DNA from: Pseudomonas cichorii
GTDB taxonomy: Bacteria; Pseudomonadota; Gammaproteobacteria; Pseudomonadales; Pseudomonadaceae
Direction of reading: 5' to 3'
Length of the DNA stretch: 64,000 bases
Assembly: GCF_003700275.1 (NCBI RefSeq)
Contig: NZ_RBRE01000035.1
Location: forward strand, 50,636-114,635
Position numbers and translations under genes: made by a program. This document shows, in pieces, positions 7,688 to 15,940 of this stretch; the stretch's first letter is position 1, and each line of letters opens with the position of its first letter. The notes under the pieces were generated by a model. That model searched no databases, was not told the origin of the DNA, and worked only from the letters and a program-made list of their open reading frames with translations.

Positions 7688-8689
7688 TCAAAGCCGGATA
7701 TTCACTTCGCGCTCGTCAAAAACCAGCGGCCGGCCCTGCTCCAGCAACTGTCGGATACCCGGCCCGAGCAGATCCTGCGGGCCATCCAGTGGCAGAGCTG
7801 CAACAGCATGAAAGCGTCGATGATTGGCGCTGACTTTTTCGAGTATCTGCCGGTCCTGGCGCAGGATGACCCCAAATGCCCGGCGCAAGACGCTGCGCTT
7901 GAGTAGCGCAGGCAACCAGCCCCGGGCAGTGGCAACCCGGGCAAACACCTGTAAACGGCCATCGCCGCATGGTGTCATCCAGGCACTGACCAGCAGATTG
8001 AGGCCGTCACCACGGTCGCGATACTCGATTTCCGCCAGCCCCGGCAGCCGGAAACGTCCCATGCTGCTGCCCCGCTCGCCCTCGAACAGCCGCGAAATCA
8101 GGCCTGACTGCTTGCCTTCTTCGCTGTACTCAGCCTCGATGCCATCGGCAAGCGGACGAACCCGGGCCGTTATCTGCTGACGTTGCCTGTCATGTCGAAT
8201 CCAGCCGGCATGCACGAAATGGGTATGAAAGCCGTCGAGGAAGTTTTCCGCAGCATCCTGCAACGAACACTGCACTTGATCGGTGATCCAGAACGTGTCG
8301 AGCTTCTGCCGTTGTCCGGCGGGCGCAACGGGTGGCGATGCCGGGCTTTGCCCGCTCAGACAGACCCACACCAGGCCATGGGCTTCACAGCAGGCCAGGC
8401 TGTCGAGCAGCGGCTTGCAACCCGCGACATACTCGATGCCGGGCACGCGGGTACAGCGTCCGTCTGCTGCAAAGCGCCAGCCGTGATAAGGGCATTCGAT
8501 CTGTCCATCGCGGACCTTGCCCGCGCTCAACGGCGCAAAACGGTGCGGGCAGCGATCCGGCAATGCCGCGGCGCGCCCGTCTTCGTCACGGAAAAGTACC
8601 AGTGGCAAATCATCGAGCTGGCACGCCAATGGCGCAGCCTTCAGCTCATGGCTCAGAGCCACCGGCCACCAACGGGCAACAGGATTCAC
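7688..8689 (-). CDS. Rieske non-haem iron oxygenase, alpha-subunit type
   Basis: 333 residues from a GTG at 8689 that overlaps the upstream stop as GTGA; longer starts would run deep into the upstream gene. The N-terminal Rieske [2Fe-2S] domain has CPHR (Cys 47, His 49) and CPYHGW (Cys 66, His 69). The C-terminal catalytic domain has ENFLDGFHTHFVH near residues 145-160, the H-x4-H region of the mononuclear iron site. Such enzymes need a reductase, and none is encoded here, so electrons must come in trans. It resembles single-component monooxygenases or demethylases more than ring-hydroxylating dioxygenases with a beta subunit. It is the last gene of the seven-gene operon and would oxidise the pathway product; the substrate is unknown. 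Confidence 0.9.
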   Translation of the reverse strand: MNPVARWWPVALSHELKAAPLACQLDDLPLVLFRDEDGRAAALPDRCPHRFAPLSAGKVRDGQIECPYHGWRFAADGRCTRVPGIEYVAGCKPLLDSLACCEAHGLVWVCLSGQSPASPPVAPAGQRQKLDTFWITDQVQCSLQDAAENFLDGFHTHFVHAGWIRHDRQRQQITARVRPLADGIEAEYSEEGKQSGLISRLFEGERGSSMGRFRLPGLAEIEYRDRGDGLNLLVSAWMTPCGDGRLQVFARVATARGWLPALLKRSVLRRAFGVILRQDRQILEKVSANHRRFHAVAALPLDGPQDLLGPGIRQLLEQGRPLVFDEREVNIRL

Positions 8690-9825
8690 AGTTTGAGTTT
8701 CCTCATCATGGGCACCGCGATGCCATGCAGCAGACGGCTGAGCACCTTCCACACCAGCCGACGCCCCCAGAACAGATGTGAGACATCGATCAGGCTGTAT
8801 TCGATCTGCGGCTGGCCGCCACGCAAGCGTTTGAAACCGGCAGCGCCAGAGCTGAAATTCAATACCTGGCGGCGTTTTACGGCCTCCAGCAGGCACAGGC
8901 AGGTCAGTTGCCGATACAACCCGACCTTTTGCGGCAGCGCGGTGTCATAACCGACGATTGGCGCGCTTAGCGTCGCATCATTGGCAAACCAGCCCAGCGC
9001 ACCATCGATGCGCCCTTCGCGACTGCGCAGGACACAAATATCGAGCCAGCCTTCACGCTGGCCACGCTGTACCCAGCCAGCGCTGTAGTGCGGGTTCAGC
9101 GTGCAGTACTTGTCCAGGTACAGCAGGTTATAAAGCTGTTCGATACGTTGAAAGTCGGCGTCATGCAACGTAGAGCCTGTCACCACGGCATAGGGGCTGC
9201 GCCGAACCAGCGTGCGGTCCATTCGCACGTTGTGATGCTGGAGAAACGGCGCCTCGTCCCCTGCCCGAGCGTCGAACAGATACACCTGGCGACTGGGCAT
9301 GCTCAGGTAGCCAAGAGCTTGCAGATGCTGGCGCAGTTCCCGGTTGCTGAAGTCATTGATCGAGCGAAAACAGATGCTGTGATCGGGAAAAGTCTGCTGC
9401 AGGAAAGCAGTGATTGCCGGCAGTTCGGCGAGGTTCCAGTGCTCCGGGTACAGATTGGTCGACAACAGCCAGTTATTGACCTGCACCAGCTTGTCGACCC
9501 TGGCCGCGCTCAACAGCAGATCGACACCCTGGGTCAGCAATGCCAATGGCCAGGTCAGCCAGGGCCGGCCAAGGCGCTTGAGTTCTTCGCGGGCATAACC
9601 GCTATAGGCGGTTCGGGGCGATACCACGTAACAGTTGTCGGCAGGTTCGCGGCCTTCGTTGATGCTCAGCACAAACTGCTGGGTGCCAGTGTCGAGCAGC
9701 GCCATGCGCGTGCTGACATTACCGATCAGCCCATCGCCAGCACAGGCGCGAACGTACTGCCGGGCGTGGCTGTCGTCCGGGCTGGCAGGCTCGTTGATGA
9801 GTTGCTCCGCGTACAGCAGCTTCAT
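8686..9825 (-). CDS. GNAT/FemAB-like acyltransferase
   Basis: 379 residues from ATG 9825 (ATGA overlap with the ATP-grasp stop). The C-terminal half carries the pattern LNFSSGAAGFKRLRGG near residues 320-335, which resembles the end of FemAB/CelD-type acetyltransferase-6 domains, where an acyl group is passed to an amine or hydroxyl. The N-terminal half has YCTLNPHYSAGWV. There is no signal peptide and no membrane segment. Fifth-to-last role: sixth gene of the seven-gene operon, translationally coupled on both sides. I infer an acyl or aminoacyl transfer step on a small molecule; the donor and acceptor cannot be predicted. Confidence 0.75.
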   Translation of the reverse strand: MKLLYAEQLINEPASPDDSHARQYVRACAGDGLIGNVSTRMALLDTGTQQFVLSINEGREPADNCYVVSPRTAYSGYAREELKRLGRPWLTWPLALLTQGVDLLLSAARVDKLVQVNNWLLSTNLYPEHWNLAELPAITAFLQQTFPDHSICFRSINDFSNRELRQHLQALGYLSMPSRQVYLFDARAGDEAPFLQHHNVRMDRTLVRRSPYAVVTGSTLHDADFQRIEQLYNLLYLDKYCTLNPHYSAGWVQRGQREGWLDICVLRSREGRIDGALGWFANDATLSAPIVGYDTALPQKVGLYRQLTCLCLLEAVKRRQVLNFSSGAAGFKRLRGGQPQIEYSLIDVSHLFWGRRLVWKVLSRLLHGIAVPMMRKLKL

Positions 9826-10976
9826 CGCGGCGGCTCGCCCAGCGCCTGACCGTTCCACTCGATATCCGCCGTGGACGCAGCCAGCAACCCGCAACGCCGG
9901 GAGGCAGCACGGGCGATGATTTCGGCAAGGCTCAACACTTGCGCAGCCAGCGGCCTGAAGTCGCCTTGCTGGACGATGACATCACGCGCCGCTCGGTAGT
10001 CGCGCCAGAACGCCCTGCTCAAGGCGCGTTGTGGTGCCGCCAGCAGAAGCATGGCCAGCGCGATCATGCGCGGCTCGCCTGTCGGCTCCAGCAAATGTCC
10101 GCACGACTCGCTCAGCGTGCTGACCAGCAAGCGGCGCTGATCGTCGAACAGGTGCACGCCACTGGTAGCCCGTGGATTGCACTCCAGCACATGAAAGTTA
10201 CCGGCACGATCCTCGATAAAGTCGAAACCCACTTGCCCGGTATAGCCGGTTTCACGACCGAACTGCTCGATAAACCGGCGCACGGCTTGCGGCGCACCTG
10301 GCTGGAAGTAGATACCCGAGCCACGCCCTACCCGATAGCGCGGCTGGTAACAGCTATGGGCACGCAGCTCGCCCTCGATCAGCACGCTGAAACTGCAGAA
10401 CTCCTGCCCTTCAATAAAGCGTTGCGCTACCCAGGGTGCCTGGATGGTTGGCTGTACGACGGCCAATTGCCGGATGGACGGACGAATCAGGGTCTGCGAA
10501 GCGAAGCGCGAGTACGCTGGCTTGAAGACCCACTGCCCGGCATCGACGCTCAGCGCCAGCACTGCCTGGCGATCAGTCAGCAGGCGGGTTTCGGGAGCCG
10601 ACAATGCCCAGCCCTGGGTCATGGCGGCAAATTGGCCTTTGTGATGCAGGCGGTGCAGCAGCGCAAAGTCACTGATCAACACCCGGCACAGCGCTGCCAG
10701 CCGCTCCAGGCCATGGGCCAGGTAAAACACTTCTTCGCAGGTCGGCAACAACAGGTCGATCTGCTGCGCTTCGATTACTCTGGCCAGCGCTTCGATCCAG
10801 ACCGCCGGGTCTTGTCTGGGCTCCGGCAGGCGCACGAAATGCTGCGCCGAACGACTGAAACGGCTGAGCGGCTGACTCAGTGAATCCGCCACGCTGACCT
10901 CCCAGCCGGCCTCGCTAAAAGCCCGCGCCCATTCCAGACAGGCTGGTGCGCGGGCCCCGAGAATCAGTACGCGCAT
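9822..10976 (-). CDS. ATP-grasp domain ligase
   Basis: 384 residues. The N-terminus MRVLILGARAPACLEWARAF is a Rossmann-like pre-ATP-grasp domain. The ATP-grasp core follows with WVFKPAYSRFASQT (about residues 168-181), APWVAQRFIEGQEFCSFSV (about 200-218), and the metal-binding end GNFHVLECNPRATSGVHLF (about 275-293), whose Glu and Asn are the usual Mg-ATP ligands. Family members join a carboxylate to an amine or other nucleophile through an acyl phosphate. It overlaps the upstream adenylate-forming gene by 13 bp and the downstream GNAT gene by 4 bp. In this operon it probably forms an amide bond on the pathway intermediate (inference). Confidence 0.85.
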   Translation of the reverse strand: MRVLILGARAPACLEWARAFSEAGWEVSVADSLSQPLSRFSRSAQHFVRLPEPRQDPAVWIEALARVIEAQQIDLLLPTCEEVFYLAHGLERLAALCRVLISDFALLHRLHHKGQFAAMTQGWALSAPETRLLTDRQAVLALSVDAGQWVFKPAYSRFASQTLIRPSIRQLAVVQPTIQAPWVAQRFIEGQEFCSFSVLIEGELRAHSCYQPRYRVGRGSGIYFQPGAPQAVRRFIEQFGRETGYTGQVGFDFIEDRAGNFHVLECNPRATSGVHLFDDQRRLLVSTLSESCGHLLEPTGEPRMIALAMLLLAAPQRALSRAFWRDYRAARDVIVQQGDFRPLAAQVLSLAEIIARAASRRCGLLAASTADIEWNGQALGEPPR

Positions 10977-12322
10977 GGCAGGCCCTCAGGCATTTGCAAG
11001 AGTTTCAGGCGACGGCGCTTGGCGTGGGCTGGCGGCGCCTGCCAATGGCCAAAGCTCAACGCCGGAGGTTGAACGCCAAGGTCTTCACACAGCGTATGCA
11101 GGCTGGCAACGAGGGCCTGGCAGACACGGGCATGATCGCCGCTGGTACGCAGGTTGATCTGCCAGTGCAGGCCCTGCTGATGGATTTCATACTCCTGCAA
11201 CTCGGCGCCGTGCATCAGCAAGGCACGGCGCATTACATCGGGATAAAGCGCCAGCAGTTGCCGACCTGCCAGATTCGGCAACCAGAGAATGTCATCCGCC
11301 CGACCTTCGACCGCCGCAATCGCCCGTTCGGCGCGCCCGCAGGCACAAGACGTTTCGCTGACCCGCAGGATATCGTTGAGACGGTAACGCACGATCATCT
11401 GTGTGCGCCGGGAGAAGTCGGTGATGATCGGCTGGAAGCGTGTCTGTTCGGCGTCCAGCCATTGCGGCTCGATATGCAGATGGCTTTCGTTGAGGTGCAG
11501 GGTGCCCTGTTCGCAGGTGTAGCCGAGAAAACCTTCACTGGCCTGATAGATCTGCTGCGCGGCAACACCAAATGCCATGCACACGGCATCCGCATCGGTG
11601 CTTTCGAGGACTTCGGCCACCGACAGGATATGACTCGGGGTTATCGTCAAGAGCTCTTGCATGCGGGCCTCAGCCAGACCGCGCAGTACAGTGGCCGGAG
11701 CCACCAGCACATCGGGATTCTGGGCATTGAGGCGTGCAAACGCGGCTTCAAGCCCAAGGGTCAGGTCATGAAAGGCGAAGTCGATGCGACGGCTGGACAA
11801 GGTGGTATAGAGGCGACTGTTGGCGCGCAGGAAAAACGCGATCCGCAACGGTGCCTGCCAAAAGCACAGCAAGCGTGGCAGGAAACGTCGCGGCAAGGTA
11901 CGCGCCAGAAGAATGCCGGCCCAGCGCTGGCGCTCCAGGGAACTGACCAGAAACACCCCTTGATTGCCCGAGGTGCCGCTGGAAAGCCCGACCGTCATAT
12001 CACCCAGCATCGGGCTGAAGTCGCGGGACTCTTCTGCCTGACGTGCGACGGGCAACACTTCCTCAAGGCTCAGGCCACGGGTATTGAAACCCGCGAAGTC
12101 TTGCATCAACAGCGCCTTGTCCATCAGTGGCAGGTCCGCCAGCCGGGTGAAGGTCTGATCCTTGAAGCGCGGGGCCCTGGGCAGCACATGGTGCAGGAAG
12201 TGCTGCAACTGCCGGGCCTGCCAGGCCTCCAGCTTTTCACGCCGGGTGAAGCGCAGCCGGTAGCGACTATCGAGAAAGCTCAGTGCCGAGCGCAGCGCTC
12301 CGATGAGTCGTTCACTGCTCAT
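10964..12322 (-). CDS. Adenylate-forming enzyme, F390-synthetase-related
   Basis: 452 residues. Visible signatures of the phenylacetate-CoA ligase/F390 synthetase branch of adenylate-forming enzymes: the ATP-binding loop GLSSGTSGNQG (about residues 112-122), YQASEGFLGY (about 240-249) and VRYRLNDILRV (about 297-307). A Cys pair in TSCACGRAERA follows (about residues 309-319), a typical feature of this subfamily. It should activate a carboxylic acid as an acyl-AMP. It overlaps the metallo-beta-lactamase-fold gene by 11 bp upstream and the ATP-grasp gene by 13 bp downstream. Within the operon it could activate the acid released by the hydrolase, or form a lactone as OleC does (inference). Confidence 0.85.
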   Translation of the reverse strand: MSSERLIGALRSALSFLDSRYRLRFTRREKLEAWQARQLQHFLHHVLPRAPRFKDQTFTRLADLPLMDKALLMQDFAGFNTRGLSLEEVLPVARQAEESRDFSPMLGDMTVGLSSGTSGNQGVFLVSSLERQRWAGILLARTLPRRFLPRLLCFWQAPLRIAFFLRANSRLYTTLSSRRIDFAFHDLTLGLEAAFARLNAQNPDVLVAPATVLRGLAEARMQELLTITPSHILSVAEVLESTDADAVCMAFGVAAQQIYQASEGFLGYTCEQGTLHLNESHLHIEPQWLDAEQTRFQPIITDFSRRTQMIVRYRLNDILRVSETSCACGRAERAIAAVEGRADDILWLPNLAGRQLLALYPDVMRRALLMHGAELQEYEIHQQGLHWQINLRTSGDHARVCQALVASLHTLCEDLGVQPPALSFGHWQAPPAHAKRRRLKLLQMPEGLPCAY

Positions 12323-13166
12323 TGTCGAACGCCTCCCAGGCCTGTGTGCAATGGGACGGCAGCACCGCGACCGCCGGTTCGCGACGGATCAGACTGCCAA
12401 GGCCGCTGTAGGTCTGGCGATACTGTCGGGCGTCGTGGCTGACAAGGTGCAATGCCGGCCAGGCCGGCAGACGCTCGGCACGACAGGCAGGCACCGACCA
12501 GCAGGCATCGGCCACCAGAAATACCGGGCGACCCTGGGCATCCGGGATAAACAGGCCAAGCTGGCCTTCGCTGTGGCCCGGCAGCGGCACGCCGATCAGG
12601 CTGCCGTCGCCGAGCAGATCGAGGCCCTGGCTGAAAGGGGCCATCCACGGCGGCAGCTCGATGCTTTTGCACGCATCGGCAAGGCGCAGCCGCGTCGCGA
12701 AATCGTCCGGCAGCAACGCGGGCAGATGACCGCCCAGCGTCGCACGCCAGCGCAAACCACGCAGGCTTTCGATATGCCGGCGATCGGCATCCAGGGCAAT
12801 CAGCGAAGCCTTGGGAAAGTCCCGCAAACCGGCAATGTGATCGCTGTGAAAATGCGAAATGATCACCGTACGGATATCGTCCGGATCAATGCCCAAAGCC
12901 TTCAACTGGGCGATCAGTTGTTCCTGCACCGGCAATTGCACCGGCACCGCGCCACGATACAGACGTTCCGGCAGCGCCTGGGTGGCCTTGAAAAAGTGTT
13001 CGGCATAACCGGTGTCGTAGAGAATCCATCCCGCCTCGGGATGACGGATCAGGCCACAGAGCGCCGGGAAGCGCGTCAGCGCCCAGCGCCCGCCGCTATC
13101 GGCCATGCATTCCAGGTGTCGGCACCAACCGGCGCGCAACACGTTGAGGCTGACCGTCCGGCTCAT
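12312..13166 (-). CDS. Metallo-beta-lactamase-fold hydrolase
   Basis: 284 residues from ATG 13166 (ATGA overlap with the SDR stop). The metal motif HFHSDHIAGL (about residues 107-116) is the HxHxDH signature. GHSEGQLG (about 193-200), DACWS (about 215) and SHCTQAWEAF near the C-terminus supply the later His, Asp and His ligands. The overall plan matches AHL-lactonase-like and thioesterase-like members. In the pqs operon, PqsE, a protein of this fold, hydrolyses a beta-ketoacyl-CoA made next to KAS III enzymes; a similar thioesterase role here is an attractive inference. No signal peptide, so cytoplasmic. Confidence 0.88.
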   Translation of the reverse strand: MSRTVSLNVLRAGWCRHLECMADSGGRWALTRFPALCGLIRHPEAGWILYDTGYAEHFFKATQALPERLYRGAVPVQLPVQEQLIAQLKALGIDPDDIRTVIISHFHSDHIAGLRDFPKASLIALDADRRHIESLRGLRWRATLGGHLPALLPDDFATRLRLADACKSIELPPWMAPFSQGLDLLGDGSLIGVPLPGHSEGQLGLFIPDAQGRPVFLVADACWSVPACRAERLPAWPALHLVSHDARQYRQTYSGLGSLIRREPAVAVLPSHCTQAWEAFDNEQ

Positions 13167-14170
13167 GCTTGCGCTCCCTGGCGGGCCAGCCACCATTGCG
13201 CATGCTGGCGAATCCCCTGCTCCTGAGTCATCACCGGGCGGTAGCCCAATTCGTTGCGGATGGCATCGAGGTTCAGGGTCTGACTGAAAGCCAACACGCC
13301 AGCACCATAGCGGGTCAACAACGGTTCGCCGCTGTCGCTCAGCCGGGCGCGGGTTTCCAGGATCCGGGCCACGGCATCGACCAGCCGCCACGGCAGGCGA
13401 CGGGTACGCAGGTTGAGGCGAAATTGCGTGGCGATGCTGTGCAGCAGATCATCGAAAGCCAGCGGCGTGCCGTTGCTGACATTATAGGTGCACAGGCTTC
13501 GTGGCAGCGGTTGGTGCAGGCTCAGTTCCACAGCGTGCAGCAGATTCTCGATACAGGTCAGGTCCAGTTGGGCGCGACCACCGCGCATCAGCGGGATCCG
13601 GCCACGCTGCATGACCCGCAGCAGGCGCGGCAACAGTGTGCCGTCCCAGGGGCCGAATACCGCACGGGGACGCAGGATCACTGCAGCGTCCAGACCTGCT
13701 GCATGTACCCGTTTTTCGGCCAGCGCCTTGCTGCGGGCGTACTCGTTGACCGGGGTTGGCAGCGGTTCGCTTTCGCGGATGTCGAGACGATCCCGGAAAG
13801 CAAAATACAGACTTGGCGTCGACAGATGCAGCAGACGTTTCACTGCATTGGCCTCACAGGCCTGCAGCACTTCGTCGGTGGAATCCAGATTGGCCCGGGC
13901 AAACGCCTGCGGCGTACCCCACGGCGAAGACAACGCAGCGCAATGCACTATCGCATCACAACCCCGTGTGGCCGCGATCAGTGTAGAAGTGGCCTCGGGC
14001 GTGCCGTGCTCCACCGGCAGCCAGTTGACTGGCGCAGGACTGTACTGCAGGACTTCGGCTGCGGCCTGTGGATTGCGCCCGCTGAACTGCACCTCGCAGC
14101 CCTGAGAGGCAAGGCGCCAGACAATATGCCGGCCAATGAATCCCGTACCGCCGGTAACCAGAACTTTCAT
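13163..14170 (-). CDS. NAD(P)-dependent epimerase/dehydratase (extended SDR)
   Basis: 335 residues. The nucleotide-binding motif VTGGTGFIG is at residues 5-13, and the catalytic YARSKALAEK (YxxxK) near residues 144-153 with an upstream Ser in LHLSTPSLYF. The architecture is that of 3-beta-HSD/OleD-like extended SDRs, which reduce beta-keto acids or thioesters. It starts in TGATG overlap with the KAS III stop (shared base 14170). The order KAS III then extended SDR recalls OleA-OleD of head-to-head olefin synthesis, suggesting that it reduces the condensation product; this is inference. Confidence 0.88.
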   Translation of the reverse strand: MKVLVTGGTGFIGRHIVWRLASQGCEVQFSGRNPQAAAEVLQYSPAPVNWLPVEHGTPEATSTLIAATRGCDAIVHCAALSSPWGTPQAFARANLDSTDEVLQACEANAVKRLLHLSTPSLYFAFRDRLDIRESEPLPTPVNEYARSKALAEKRVHAAGLDAAVILRPRAVFGPWDGTLLPRLLRVMQRGRIPLMRGGRAQLDLTCIENLLHAVELSLHQPLPRSLCTYNVSNGTPLAFDDLLHSIATQFRLNLRTRRLPWRLVDAVARILETRARLSDSGEPLLTRYGAGVLAFSQTLNLDAIRNELGYRPVMTQEQGIRQHAQWWLARQGAQA

Positions 14171-15201
14171 CAGTACTCCAGAACCATGCCGCCCAGCGAA
14201 AGACCGGCACCGGTGCCAATCAACATCAGAGTCTGCCCGCGCTGGATGCGCTGGTCGCGGATGGCAATGTCCAGTGCGGTGGGCAGCGAAGCGGCCACCT
14301 GATTGCCGTGACAGGCAAAGATATCGATGACCTGGCCCTCGGCAAAGCCCAGTCGCCTGGCAGCATGCTGCAATGCCTGCTGGCTGGCCTGATGCGGAAT
14401 GACCCAGTCGATCTGATCTTGAGTCAGGCCGGCCTGGACCAGCAGTTCATCCTTCAGCGTCGGCAGGTGCCTGACCGCAAGGCGGTAGACTTCCTTGCCC
14501 TGCATGGAAAAACTGGTCAGTGGCTCGAACGGAATGTCGATACGCCGCGGGTGAAAACGCGAGCCACCGGCCGGGATCTGACAGAGATGTGCACCTTCGG
14601 CAAAGGTCTTGAGGCTGGAAGCCAGGATTTTCGGCGCTGTTTTCGACGTGCAGTCACTGACACCCAGCACCACGGCGGCTGCGCCGTCACCGAAAATCCC
14701 GCTGACTTCCACCTGCTGCCAGTCCAGGCCGCACGAAGCGATATCCGAGCAGACCAGCAGGATGCGCCGGTAGCGTCCGGCAATCAGTGGCCACGACAGA
14801 GTATCGAGGGCGGCAATGAAACCCAGGCAACTGGCGTTGATATCCATGGCAGCAATACCCGACTGGCCTGCACCCAGTTCACGCTGCAGCAATGCGGCAT
14901 TGCATGGCAGGCCCTGATCCATGGTGCCGCTGGCGCAAGCGATCAGGTCGATCTGTTCCAGTTCGACACCGGCTGCGTGCAAGGCCTGGCGCGCCGCAAG
15001 CGCACCAAGGCTGGCGGCAGTTTCACTGCGACTGGCGACATGCCGCTGCAGCACACCACTGATCCGCGCCACGCTACCCGTCTGCAGACCCAGCTCAACA
15101 TCAAGCTCTGCGCTGGTGACCACCCGCTCCGGCAAAGCATGCCCGGAACCCAGAATACTTACAGGTCGTGATGGGAGCGACAGAAGCGGTGAAGTCTGCA
15201 T
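14170..15201 (-). CDS. 3-oxoacyl-ACP synthase III family enzyme (FabH/OleA-like)
   Basis: 343 residues with an intact Cys-His-Asn triad: Cys 125 in INASCLGF, His 270 in VIPHQAS and Asn 300 in HGNQVAAS. C-terminal GTGAGLSLGGMVLEY is typical of the family. Primary-metabolism FabH is normally encoded next to plsX/fabD, so this copy in a different setting points to a dedicated decarboxylative or Claisen condensation. It is the first gene of the seven-gene operon. The ATG at 15201 is preceded by GGAA. A perfect palindrome (15254-15267) lies about 55 bp upstream as a possible operator. The starter and extender units cannot be told from sequence. Confidence 0.9.
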   Translation of the reverse strand: MQTSPLLSLPSRPVSILGSGHALPERVVTSAELDVELGLQTGSVARISGVLQRHVASRSETAASLGALAARQALHAAGVELEQIDLIACASGTMDQGLPCNAALLQRELGAGQSGIAAMDINASCLGFIAALDTLSWPLIAGRYRRILLVCSDIASCGLDWQQVEVSGIFGDGAAAVVLGVSDCTSKTAPKILASSLKTFAEGAHLCQIPAGGSRFHPRRIDIPFEPLTSFSMQGKEVYRLAVRHLPTLKDELLVQAGLTQDQIDWVIPHQASQQALQHAARRLGFAEGQVIDIFACHGNQVAASLPTALDIAIRDQRIQRGQTLMLIGTGAGLSLGGMVLEY

Positions 15202-15253
15202 TCAAATTCCGTTTGACGAAGATAAAGCGTTGTTTGCTGAAATAACGGAATAG

Positions 15254-15267
15254 GCTAACAGGTTAGC
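15254..15267. promoter_or_regulatory. Palindrome upstream of the seven-gene operon
   Basis: GCTAAC-AG-GTTAGC is a perfect 6-bp dyad with a 2-nt spacer, 53-66 bp upstream of the KAS III start. A second, wider dyad TTCCGTT (15207-15213) / AACGGAA (15244-15250) sits between it and the start. Either could be an operator; no cognate regulator is encoded nearby. Confidence 0.4.
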
Positions 15268-15318
15268 GACGCGGATACGCCGGGAAATGCTCTGAAGAAG
15301 TTGTTCAGGCAGGCTTCC

Positions 15319-15705
15319 TTACAACGTCGGTTGCGGAACCGGTGTATCCGGGATCGATTTGGCATTCTTGGGCCTCTTCGGACAACCACCGCTCAACCCC
15401 CATCGGGTGATGATGCCATTTTCGACCAGGAACCTTTGTACACACCAGACATATTGGGGGTTGTAATCGCCTGCGCCTTCCAGCCAGAGGTATTCATAGG
15501 AAAGCATGTTGGCGCCCCCCGCCATGGCATAGCTGCTTTTCGGCGTGCCCCATGACATGACCAGTTCATCGGCGGACGAGCCTACCCAGGATGCCTGGAC
15601 ATCTCTGGTCGTCTGGAAACGCTCGTTATTCAGCAGGTTTCCCAAAGGGGTATTGCTACAGCCTTGAAGTGCCAGAGCCGCCAGGACGACTGCCAGGAAT
15701 CTCAT
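15319..15705 (-). CDS. Small lipoprotein, BamE/SmpA-like pattern
   Basis: 128 residues from ATG 15705, chosen over an upstream start at 15744 because it puts the lipobox LQGC at residues 12-15 directly behind the hydrophobic stretch MRFLAVVLAALA. The mature part has ASWVGSSADELVMSWGTPKSSY, the W-x-G ... G-x-P pattern also seen in the lipoprotein at 6473-6880, then two cysteines (VWCVQ and GGCPKRP) and a proline-rich tail. Outer-membrane anchoring is likely (Ser at +2). A 20-bp dyad lies 97 bp upstream (15802-15821). Function unknown. Confidence 0.75.
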   Translation of the reverse strand: MRFLAVVLAALALQGCSNTPLGNLLNNERFQTTRDVQASWVGSSADELVMSWGTPKSSYAMAGGANMLSYEYLWLEGAGDYNPQYVWCVQRFLVENGIITRWGLSGGCPKRPKNAKSIPDTPVPQPTL

Positions 15706-15801
15706 TATCCAAACTCCATTGATTGATATGTGCAAGAGCGACAAACCTGTGAGGCGCTGTAAGGGCGCAAGCCGTTATACGGGCTTGTTGGCAGGCCGGA
15801 A

Positions 15802-15821
15802 AATAGTACAGGTGTGCTATT
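15802..15821. promoter_or_regulatory. 20-bp dyad, site 3 of 4
   Basis: AATAGTACAGGTGTGCTATT, a near-palindrome (AATAGTAC / GTGCTATT arms). It lies between the divergent lipoprotein gene (start 15705) and the DUF2339 gene (start 15941). Eighteen of 20 positions match the reverse complement of site 1 (5927-5946). Confidence 0.55.
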
Positions 15822-15940
15822 CAACCCATATCGAAAGAGACTTAAGTTAGCGAATGGACATGCCGTCGATTCGGGTCGACGGTTGCCCACTATCATTTCA
15901 ATCATCTGCCAATACCCACCCTGAAAAAGGATGTCGCCAC

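Noticed and set aside
15802..15821. The recurring dyad as a lux box or Fur box
   Set aside because: It lacks the ACCTG/CAGGT arms of lux boxes and the GATAAT repeats of Fur boxes.
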